64,000 nt of DNA from Malurus cyaneus samueli (taxonomy: Eukaryota > Chordata > Aves > Passeriformes > Maluridae): positions 5,304,377-5,368,376 of the forward strand of contig CM019230.1 in assembly GCA_009741485.1 (NCBI GenBank), written 5' to 3'. Of this stretch, positions 1-10,000 are shown one piece after another. The notes beneath the pieces are model-generated. The model was given only the letters and a program-made list of their open reading frames with translations. It was not told the DNA's origin and searched no databases. The position numbers were made by a program, and so were the translations under genes. Positions within the stretch are counted from its first letter, which is position 1. Every line of letters begins with the position of its first letter.

Positions 1-562
1 CCACGTTCCCACGAGGAAATCCCTCCTCCCAAGCCACAGCCACAGAGCCAGTCACACAATCCTTCCTCCCCTTGGATCAGCCCGTTTCCCCATTTGCCCG
101 GGCTCTTGCCGCTCACCCCGGGAGAACCTTTGGCTCCGTTCTCGTGCCTGCTCTTCCTCCTCCAAGAGCAGCTATTCCAGTCCCACCCTCAGAGCACACT
201 GACTTAGGCCCCAGTTTAGCAAAGAATTTTATCACATGCTCCAGGGTGGTTGACTTAGACCTTCAGTCTGTTTTTAGCTTATCAGAGCAGGGGTGGGTAG
301 AGCTCTGGTCCTCTCGAACACGCCGGGCTTGGCTGTGGGTGAGCAAAGAGAGTGCCTGGAGCTGAGCACGGGCTCAGATAAGCTGAGGACTCAGGATTGC
401 TGAGCTGGACCCCAGCCAGACACGGGGACACAGCTTTTTAGGCCCCATTATCAGCACAGCAGGCTGCAGAGGTGTTGGCTCCGTGGTGGTGACACAGTGC
501 AGGTCATTGGGAGCTTCCAGCCCAACTCACTGGCTCTGCATGGGCACAGAGATGGAAGGAGT
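1..562. other. non-genic flank left of the telomere-like block
   Basis: No recognisable exon, RNA gene or repeat family. The open frame at 72-365 has no protein features I recognise and looks like chance openness in moderately GC-rich DNA. The end of this stretch runs straight into the first spacer of the composite repeat block. Confidence 0.5.
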
Positions 563-1206
563 GTGTGCTGGGCTCAGGCAAAGCCTTGGGTGCTGGGAAC
601 CCTGAGAAAGGACCTAAAACCGACCCTCACCATAAACCCAAACCTTAACCATAAACCTTAAATCCTAAGCACTAACCCTAACCCAAAAAATAACCCTAAC
701 CCTCAACCTTAAATCTTAACCCTAACCTGTGCCTCGCTCACACTTTGCCTTGGATGTTGGGAACCCTGAATAAGGACCTAATTATAACCCTGACCCTAAC
801 TGTAAGCCTTAAACACTAACTCAAACCATAAACCTAATCCTAACCTTGAACCTTAAACCCTAACCCTAAACTGTGCCTGTCTCAAACTTTGCGTTGGATG
901 TTGGAAATCCTGAAAAAGGACCTAACCCTAACCCGAAACCCTAATCCTCACCCCAAACTCTAACCCTAACTCTAACCCTAAACCCTAACCCTAACCCAAA
1001 CCCTAAATCTTAAACCCTAAACCCTAACCCTAACCCAAAAACCAACCCAAACCTTAACCCTAAACCCTAACCCCAAACCCTAATCCCTAAACCCTAACCC
1101 TAACCCATGCCTGGCTCACACTTTGCCTTGGATGTTGGGAGCCCTGAATAACAACCTAACCCTAACCCAAACCCAATCCCTAACCCCTAACCTCAAACCC
1201 TAACCT
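563..1206. repeat. composite interstitial telomere-like repeat block
   Basis: Degenerate CCCTAA / CCTTAA / CCATAA arrays (about 606-727, 783-870, 924-1104 and 1161-1206) alternate with a diverged non-telomeric spacer of about 54 bp. The spacer recurs at about 563-605, 728-782, 871-923 and 1105-1160 and includes a shared core ATGTTGGGAACCCTGAATAA with point differences. The + strand carries the C-rich telomere strand throughout. The telomeric units are interrupted by CCCTAAA, CCATAAA and CTTAAAT variants, so this is an old array and not a fresh telomere end. It may be a remnant of a subtelomeric satellite, a fusion scar or an insertion. The spacer does not match any family I can name. Confidence 0.85.
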
Positions 1207-1395
1207 TTCAATGACTTCAGAGAAGAGAATGTGTTTAAAGTAGGCAAAATGCAATGATTGCCCCCAATTCAGACAAGAAGTAATGTTGGGAACCTTGATA
1301 AGGACTTCAGAGTTAATGCTGAGTGAGTTCAGAGCAGAAAATGTGGCTAAAGTAGGCAAACCCCAGTGATTGCCTCCAGTTCAGACAAAAAGCAA
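1207..1395. repeat. 112-bp direct repeat continuing the composite block
   Basis: Two copies of a unit start near 1216 and 1328 (TTCAGAG anchor, period 112). They share AAAGTAGGCAAA, then CAGTGATTGCC or CAATGATTGCC, then a TTCAGACAA segment. Between them (about 1284-1310) sits a further copy of the ATGTTGGGAACC...ATAAGGAC spacer seen in the telomere-like block, without telomeric units. The whole of 563-1395 is therefore probably one repeat structure with the telomeric portion lost at this end. Confidence 0.7.
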
Positions 1396-2875
1396 TCCAG
1401 CAATGCTCCAGTCACTATTTTGTTCTTCTCAAACCAGTGTCAAGCTGGACACAGCAGCTCCTCATTTTCCTGTAGGGCCTCATCAGAAGAGAACTGAGGC
1501 TTAATGACAATAGCTAAAGAAACACAAAGACACCACGGATTTCTCTGAGCCACTTAGGGCTTTCACCTTCAAAGCCTGGCATATTTAATTCAGCTCATAC
1601 AAAAATTCCAGTGGTGAAGGGTGGAGAAAACTGAATGCTGAATGAAGACTTTTGTTTTCCCTGAAGAGAGTTGAAATGAAGAAGAAGCTGGGTGGTGACG
1701 ATCAGATTTCTCCTATAGGTCAGGAGTTCAATGTATCCTCGGATTTCATGTCATGGGGCTGCTCTGTTCCTAATTGCATCCAGCCAGGACTCTGCACATC
1801 ACTGAGCTTTTACTCTGGGTCCCTTCCATGAGATATATTCTCTGGTCAGGGTAGTAACTAAATCATTTTAAATGTATTTTTAAGGGTGAATCATTACCTT
1901 TCAATCCTACAACACAGCAGAAAATTAAATTAGTTGCTGGCTCGCGTTCATATGAAATATAAAAACCAGCATTCAACTGGATTCTCGCTAGGGCAGGTTT
2001 ATTTTGCACAAATTTAATGCAAGCATTAAGCTACAAGCTTTTTGTAGCTGTGATCTTGGATTCAAAGGTATCTGGGACCTCGTGGGGGTAGAAGAACCAA
2101 AACCCTGAGAAATGTGGCCTGAGGGCTCATGGCCTGAGCCATGGAGGGTGGATGAAGGACGGGAGCTGAGCTGGGCTCGTGCAGGAGGTGAGAGGAGGAT
2201 CTGAGCCAGCAGCACTCTGCACACAGGTCCTGAGTGATCCCACTCCACAACTGCATGAATTATTGATGCATCTTGGGAAGAGAAGCTACAGCCACATCTC
2301 AAGCTAAAATGAAAAAAAAAACAAACCAACCAAAAAAAAAACACACACAAAAAAAGCCCCAACAGCTTAGCACTTAGCTGATGACTGACTTTTTGAATAA
2401 TTTAAATTGGACAGGGACATCCATGGTGGACTAGCATGACCTCCTATGGACATCTGTTCATCTGCAGAATTAAATGAGACCGAGGGAGCGTGTGAGCTCT
2501 CTGGCCAGCCAAATCCCAATGTTAAACACGAGCTCTTAGGCAGGGATGTTGGGGGACAGTGGCTGAGAATCGAGATGGGGATCCCACCTTCCTCCAGCAG
2601 CAAATGAAGGTTAAACCACCCATCCCAACCCAACCTTGGGGTGTCAAAGTTCTCCTTTTACCCCTGCAGAGCCCCTCTCAGCACACCTCTGCTTTGAGAA
2701 ATCTCTGTCTCACATTGTCATTAACTCCCCAGGAGGTTTTACCCTTCCCACACTCAGGACAGACCATTCATGACCTGCAGCGCTTTCTCTCCTTGCTAAT
2801 TCCTCACCTAAACATTTTCATACCGAAAATAAGGCTTTCACAGGTTTCAGCACATTCTGGTTTTCCCTGTGAGGG
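1396..2875. other. non-genic DNA, no recognised element
   Basis: No recognisable exon. It contains an A-rich simple tract at about 2310-2357 (A-runs interrupted by C). The open frames at 2559-3119 (+) and 1988-2362 (-) have no domain or conserved motif I recognise; the first runs on into the LTR and the second is partly translated from the A-rich tract. Nothing else seen. Confidence 0.5.
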
Positions 2876-3345
2876 TGTCATGGTTTTACTTGGTCCAATT
2901 TTTGGTGGTGGGGAGATGGGACCAAGAAACCACAAAGATGGCTGCTGTGATGAAGTTCTAGAAGCTTTCTCCTTCTTCTCCAGCAAAAGGAGCCCTACCC
3001 CCTGTGTTTTAGAGCCAACCCATCATGGCTCTGAGAGTGATGGACAGGCTGACCATCAGGCCTGGGCCAATTGCACAGGTTGGTTACACCTCTGTGATGA
3101 TGTATTATCTAGTACTTAAGAAGAATTCAAAACAAGATAGGGGCGGCGCCATTGTAGCTTTAGGTTGTTAGTATGTAGTTTTAGTATCATGCACTGGGAA
3201 AAAACAGAGCAGGAGGGTGAGGAGATATAAGAAAAGAAATGGAGACCGAAGATCACAGTAAGGAGAAGATCGGATGGGTTGCTGTGCTGTGCTGTGGTTC
3301 TTGAACATGGAGAAAATAAGTGTTCTTGAAAGGACTATTTCATCA
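2876..3345 (+). mobile_element. probable solo LTR of an avian endogenous retrovirus
   Basis: The stretch begins TGTCATGG and may end near a CA at 3344-3345, as LTRs usually do (TG...CA). It holds a TATA-like AGATATAAG near 3222 and an AAAATAAG polyadenylation-like site near 3313. The overall sequence resembles, from memory, songbird ERV LTRs. No gag, pol or env frame flanks it, so a solo LTR is the simplest reading. I could not find a matching target-site duplication: the 5 bases before (GAGGG) do not match those after my chosen right edge. A GAGGG about 40 bp further right leaves the true right boundary open. Family name not assigned. Confidence 0.5.
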
Positions 3346-6300
3346 TTGAGAGAGACCTGAATAGAAAAAGGAGAGCGACCTTGCTCTGAGGGAAAATTGG
3401 GAAAAATCAGGTTTTAAACCCATGACAGAGGGAGAAGGAGGCTGCAGGACAGCTTTGAGAGGCAGCTTGGGAGAGCAGAGCCAGCCAGGAGGAACAGGGC
3501 AGCACAGAAGATGTGTCTGTGCTCCTCGGATGCTCCGAATTTCTCTGGAAGCCAAGAAACCCGAAACTGCAGCGGCAACTCAGACTTCCTCCCTCCCGCG
3601 GTGGAGTCGAGGCAGGCTAATTTTAGGCACCGTGCACTATGCAAATCATCACTCTGGAGCTGAGTTTATTTTTTAAAGTGCTGACTGCCAAACTTGCTGC
3701 AGGGCATAGACTCTTCATATGGGTCTTAAAGAGGCTTGAAATCAGCTCTCAGTCGCTGGTGCCGCATTTCAGATGGAGGGGGTGGCTCAAAGGGGCCCTG
3801 TGAAAAAGCAAAATTCCAGTAGGAAAGGTCTAGGTGGCTCGTTCAGATCACACACTGATTTTTGAGCTGGCCAGAATAAGCTGTTGGTGGGGTTTGGCTG
3901 GATTTATTTTTGATCCTGTATAGAATTTTTGTTAATTCCCACCATGAGCTCACACCGTGGGCCTGCAGGAGATGCTGGGAGTGCTGGAGTCTGGATCATG
4001 CCCAGGATCTGCAGATAAAGGAAGCAGATCACTCCTGGGTTTGAGATTTATCCTCTAAATACTTGGCACATTCACAGAGTTCACTTTTAAGTGGGATTGA
4101 TCTGACTTCCCAGGAAAGAAGTAGTTCTTTCAAATGTTTCTATAAGACTGTGATTCACAGCACTCACTCGAGAGGCAGAGGCAGGGTGCCCTTCCAGGAA
4201 GGCCAGGCTTCATCATGGACAGTAAATCGTTACATTTCTCTTCAATATTAAAAAGATTTAGCATGCAGACTTTCATCTGATAACTTTCACAGTGTCTCCA
4301 TCACGAGTCGTGCCGTGGCTGAATTGTTCTTTGTGTTTAAATGAAACAATTCTCCATTATTTCTTATCAGCTCATCATGGAGAGCTTCAGGAACTCTCCT
4401 TTCTCAGCTTTGAGAAAAACCACTTCCAGGTTTGCGGTCTCACCCACAACCTTCAAGGCATTCATGCATCCAAACGGACCTGAGAGCAGAAAGGCACTTT
4501 GAATCCTGAACTCAAAAATTACGTGGGAGAGTGAAAGCAGGAGCTTGTTTTCAGCTGTGGAACTATTTTAAAAGGAGCTTCTGTTTTCTGCAGCTGATCT
4601 TTCTTGGATCTTCAGCCTGAGCGCTTTGTATCGGGGGCTTGAACCTCGGTGAGGGGTCACAATTCCTCTTTGGAATTTGCTCTGCGTCTTAGGCAGGACT
4701 CAGAGAAAAAAAATGTGCATGGAAAAACCTAATTTAGATACAGAGTTTGTGAAATACCCAACTGCATTTAGGGGAGGGTCTGCACTGAGCTTCTCTGAAC
4801 ACAGGGAGCTGCAGCGTTGTGCATTTATTCCCATTTAGGTGCTGATTCTGCAGCAACGCTCACAGACACTACCAAGATTAAAATAAGTCACTGCAGGACT
4901 GTGTATCCAGCATGTGGCAGCTCCCCAGCCATTGGAAGGGTGGGATGGAGGAAAAAATGTCTTTTCCATTATAAAAGCAGGGAGCAATCCTTTGTGGGGA
5001 CTCCAGGAGTGGTGGAGTGGATGCCCGTGGCTCTGTGCAGAGCTCTGGGAATGGCTCTGGGAATGCCATGCAGAGGGAAATCATTCTAATTCACATCTTC
5101 CCAAAAATCTGTGTCCCATGAATGTGGATCCAAGTCCCAAATGCAAGGCCAGGGAGCAATGAAGAGCCTGTGTGGGTATGGACAGTGTGTCTGTCCTGCT
5201 GGGTGTCCCACAGGACAAGCAGCCCCACGTCCCTCCTGGTGTGGCAACGCTCTTTTTCTGCACATTTTCTGTGTCATTCCATTACCCCTCAGCTCCACAT
5301 TAAATCTGACCTTTCCACTGCACTTAACTGGGGAAAGGCAATCACCTGCTTTGCTTTCTTCGGGGTTCTACATCATTGTGTGTGACAGGCAGATAAGTGC
5401 ACCTGGAAAAATATGGTTTCATGTGAGACCGGGCAGGAAAAAATATCAGCGAGGAGGTCAGGATCCACTTGAAGACCTGCCAGACCTGCCTGAGTGCAAA
5501 TACATTTTTCAAGCTGGATGTTTAACTCCCACTGGCTCCCGTGAAAACTCAAAGATTGCAGAAAATCTCTTTTTGCTTTGAGCAGTGCAGAGAGACTCCA
5601 GTCCCCGTTTGCACGGCCCTGATTGAGCACAGGGAGGGAGGCTGCTGTGATTGATGGCGTTGCAAAGAGTTGGGAAGTTAGGAAGGAAGAAAAGGAGTAT
5701 TTTGGGTCTCATGTAGCAGTTAGAGATAAATCTAAACACAGCATTGTGCAGCTCGTGGTCTGGAGCTGAGGCTTGGACTGCACAAAATCAACATCACCCA
5801 AAACTGTTTAATACCTGAGTGCACCCCTGAGCTTCAGGGGAATATTTCATGGGGATAACAATAACCTCACCCAATTACAGCACTCTCACAGAAATTCAGA
5901 AACCTCTTCTTATTAATGCAACTATAAAATACGTCCATGTCGTGTGGATTTGATTTGTTGGCTACCAAAGGTGTTAATTGCTGGAAGATGGTGTCAATTC
6001 TGAGATGATGGTGAAGAGATGGTGACAATTCTGAGATAATGATGAAGCTGATCCAGCAGGAAAGGTGGAGGGACACGGTGTGGCTGTTGTTTGGGTCCAG
6101 CAATGCACATTTTTTCTAAAGTAATGTCTATTCTGTACATCCAGGAGCAGAGTAGAAGAGTCTGCACTGGGTTTGGGGTTGTTACAACTGCTTATTGTTA
6201 TTGATTTTTTTAGAATTTGATCTAGAGCCGTTCAGAGTGCTGGTATTCAGGGTATCACCTCTAACAGGACAGGTCAGCTGCAGCAAAGGCTCCCACGAGG

Positions 6301-6889
6301 TGGGGTTTGAAAGCCCTAATGAAAGTGAAGCCTCGGTGTCCCACTAATTCCATGGGCTTTTCTCACTCTGCTCAGTGCTGAAGTGATTAAAGAACGAGCC
6401 AAGTCGATACAGAAACATCATCCAACAAAAACAAAGGCAGTTTAGCTGAAATTGGTTTGAAAATGCTCATTAATTAAGCTCAGGTAAATTTGCATAGATG
6501 CGGGCTTGCGAACGCTCTGTCCCCCTTCTTCCCACCTAAATGGGACTAATTACTCCTCTAATTATGATGTAATTGCGTGGCCTTGGGATCATCGATTACA
6601 GATGTGCTCCTGGTCTGGCTGCTTTTCCTCAATCCAAGCAGAAGAGAGGGATGCTCCTCTGGGATGTGCTGCTGCTCCTCTTGGCTGCAGCCGTGACCTT
6701 AAAAAAGAGGAAAAGCAAAAAGTGAGTAAGCTGAGCTATTTATAGCCTGGCTAATTATTTTGATGTGCTATGACAGCAGCAGAGTCTGTTTTCTCTTCAC
6801 TCAATTAATGGCAATGGAAGAAGCTTTCAATACCCTTTAACAGAGTTTGTTGGCTGCGGTACAAACCTGGGCTTAATGTCCTCAGATGT
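3346..6889. other. non-genic DNA with possible conserved non-coding segment
   Basis: No recognisable exon; the longest open frame (5111-5581, +) shows no domain. There is a 31-bp tandem duplication at about 5987-6048 (CAATTCTGAGAT anchor at 5995 and 6026). An AT-rich segment near 6420-6600 holds an octamer ATTTGCAT (6488-6495) and several TAAT cores, giving it an enhancer-like look; this is inference only. Confidence 0.45.
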
Positions 6890-7034
6890 GGGATTTTGGA
6901 ACACGGGGAGCACAAGGTGTGTTTTGGGATTTTTGGAACATGGGGAGCACAAGGTGTGTTGTGGGATTTTGGAACACGGGGAGCACAAGGTGTGTTGTGG
7001 GATTTTGGAACACGGGGAGCACAAGGTGTGTTGT
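6890..7034. repeat. 36-bp minisatellite, four copies
   Basis: Four head-to-tail copies (6890-6925, 6926-6962, 6963-6998, 6999-7034). Copy 2 has one extra T and an ACATGG variant; copies 3 and 4 are identical. Each unit starts GGGATTTTGGAACACGGGGA. Because the unit is 12 codons long it keeps several frames open on both strands, which explains the cluster of overlapping repetitive open frames here. They are artefacts of the repeat, not genes. Confidence 0.95.
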
Positions 7035-10000
7035 GTTTCTGGGTGGCAGGAGGAGCTGGAAGAGGGGTGCAGATGTGACAGAAAATCCACAGCATGAGGG
7101 GAAGGTGGCAGACAGCAAATCTGTCTAAACCCCCGTGGAAATTTCTCCAGGTCAAAGCTCAGGTGGGTCCTCACGAGGTGCTCGGTGGACACCAAGGGGT
7201 TTGAAATTCAAAACTTTGCTATTCCTGAGCGGGGAAACTGAGGCAGAGTGTTTAACTTGGCAAAGGTTGCAAAAGGAGTGACAAACCTGGCCCGTGGTCT
7301 CTGATCATTCAGAGGATCACACTCTGTGTTTCACTGCCCCTTTCCTGCCACTGCACTGTTCCCATCTCCAGATTCTGTGAGGAGTGACCTGCTGGGCTGC
7401 AAATAAACTGGGAAAGGTGGAGGGGCAGAAGGGATGTCTTGGATGAAGTTTTTGTTGCCCGTTACTGAAGATTTCTGCAATAAAAAGCTCTCCCTGAGCA
7501 CTGTGACGTGTTTTCTAGGTCTCTGGGGAAGTTGTTAATAACAGCTATTCCTGCTCTCTGTTTTTGGTGCTGGGTTAGATAGACTTTTTCTTATTTTAAG
7601 TCTTCTAATTGAAAGAAATACATCGAGTGGATCATTATATTTAACCAAGACAGAATTTGAAATCCAACGGTTTTGTGAGTTATTTCTGGTGGAGAAGCAT
7701 TTCACTGTCAAAGCTCAGGTCCTCCTCCCCCTCCAAGGTTTATAAAATAGCTTTTCTTCCCCGCTGCTCACCACACTCAGGGTGTTCCACAGCCTGTCCC
7801 TCTCCGTGACCACAAAACTCCTGCCAGAGGATTTGCTGTGTACTCCAGGGCTGTGGTGAGAGAGGAGGAAAAAAAACTTAAAAAAATCTGCTTTCTCCTC
7901 CTTTTACAGCTTCGATTGGGTCCCTGAAATCTGTGCACTTCTCAGATTGCTGCTGGTGACCTTTCAGGCTCTCAGAAAGCAGGTGCTGTTTGTGCAGCCC
8001 TTCCGTGACTGTCGCTTTGTTTCCCTTTGATTTATCCTTTTTAAACCTCTGGGTCAGGCAGTCTCAGGTACAGTGCAATATTCATGAGAGGCTGATTTAT
8101 GCAGGCACAAGGCTGTGCAGTGGGATTACAGGGTACTGAATGTTATATGCAGCTTTAATTTCTTTTTATGACCAAAGGATACAGCCAGAGTTTCTCAAAT
8201 ATGGGATTTATGAGAGCCTCATTCATGTGGGGTTTAAAGGGCCCCTGTCTCTGACGGGGCCATGGGGTGAGCAGCCTCTGCCAGTGAACAAAACTGCATA
8301 AAAACACATCCAGGGCAGTCAGCTGGACACTGAAACCTCCACTGCACACAGAGCCTGGGCACTCCTGCAGGACTTGTGCAGCCCCAGCCCCTCTCTGAGT
8401 TACAGAAAAACAAATTCCGTGAAATATTTGAGTCAAAAATCTTCCAAGAAGGCATTTTCTGTCCAGTGCAGTGCCAGAAGTTAACTTCAGGCCTTCCAAA
8501 AGCTGTGACAGTGCAAACTCAATGACAGAGGGTATTTGTGGTAAGCCCAGATATTTGGCCCTCCCGACCTCCAGTCCTGGGACACAGCTTGCTCCTCTCC
8601 TGGCTCAATTTTACACTCTGTATCTGACATGAAAGTCCTTTCCCCTGAGAAGGAGCCTCTCTGCTGACAGAAGGAGCAGGGTTTGTGTGTGCCCAGCGCT
8701 TCACCAGGCATTGTTATCCCCCTGGAATTTGCATTGGAGATGATCAAACAGCCTGGCACGAAATCCAAGCTATTAAATGCAATAACATGGCCCCGAAACA
8801 GAACGTGCATGTCTGATGTGCTGAATTAGCCAGCCCTCTCCTGCCTGGAGTGTTACACATCACAATACATGTACTTGCATCCCACAGGGCTATTTTGGGG
8901 AGAGAGATGATTCTTTGGAAAGTCACTGGAGTTTTCGTAGTGGAACTGGAACCGTTGGTGTGTTCAGCAACCTGACAGCGATGGGAGATGCCCGTGGCAG
9001 CCTGTGACTGTCTCCAGCTCCAGAGTCCCTGGAGGAGGGTGAAGGGGATCTGTTCCAGCCTCCACAAGCTCAGGGAAGAGCCATTTCCAGGTGTGGTGTC
9101 TCACACAAGGCTCTCTCTGTCCGTGTGTCCCAGGATGGTCAGTGCATGGTGCTGGCGGCGAGCTCCTGCTCCTTCCGTGTCTCTCACCACCTCTGAGCCC
9201 GGCCTGGACAAGTGAAAAAACCTTTATCCATCTTCAGCTTCTATTTCTGCACAAGGAGAGCTTTTCTTTCCATCTCCCCTGCCTGCCATGCCATCCAGGA
9301 AAACAAAAAGGCGCTGCTAACATCTGCTCTTTTCTCCTCCTACGCTCAGGCTCTTTCTCGGCTCCCTATTAAACCCCTTCCCACGCTGCGGCGTAGGCAG
9401 CTCCTGCGTGTACATTAGAGGTAAAAATTTTTTTTTTTTTTTCTTTTCTCCCCCCCCCTTCCCCATCCCTTGGGAGCAGCAGTGACTGGTGAGGGTTTAT
9501 TTTTGTCCTTTGCCAGGACTCTCATGGTTCTGGCTGCTCCCGGAGACGCAGCGTGGGGGTGGCAAGGGATGCACACACGGGTGGAGGACATTCCCAAGGG
9601 TGGAGGACATTCCCACTGCTAGAGGAACATTCCCACTGCTCAGCCACACTCAGGTGCATCTACTTCTACCCAGAGGGGTTACTAAGGAAACAGGAAAAAA
9701 AAAATCTTGGAAAAACACACAATGAGCCATGAGCGCTGTGCTTGTCCTTCACCTGGAATGGTTGGGGTCTGTCCTTTGGTCCCCTGCCATTGAAAAGTGT
9801 CTGAATTTTGAACTTGTCTTCACTCTCTCATCCCAGGCTTGTCCCCAGGGCAGTGGCAGGGTGCTGAGCTCCACCACGAGCTCTGAGTCACTCCTGCTCC
9901 TGGCAAAGGGAACGGGAGAATCCATCTGGGCTCGTTCCATCCTGAAAAACTTGCCATGTTTTGCAATTTGCACTTTTTTTTTTTTTTCTTTCCCTCCTCC

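Noticed and set aside
606..1206. True chromosome end
   Set aside because: The telomeric units are degenerate, interrupted by spacers, and flanked on both sides by ordinary sequence.
6805..7195. Several overlapping repetitive open frames
   Set aside because: All come from the 36-bp minisatellite, whose unit is a multiple of three.
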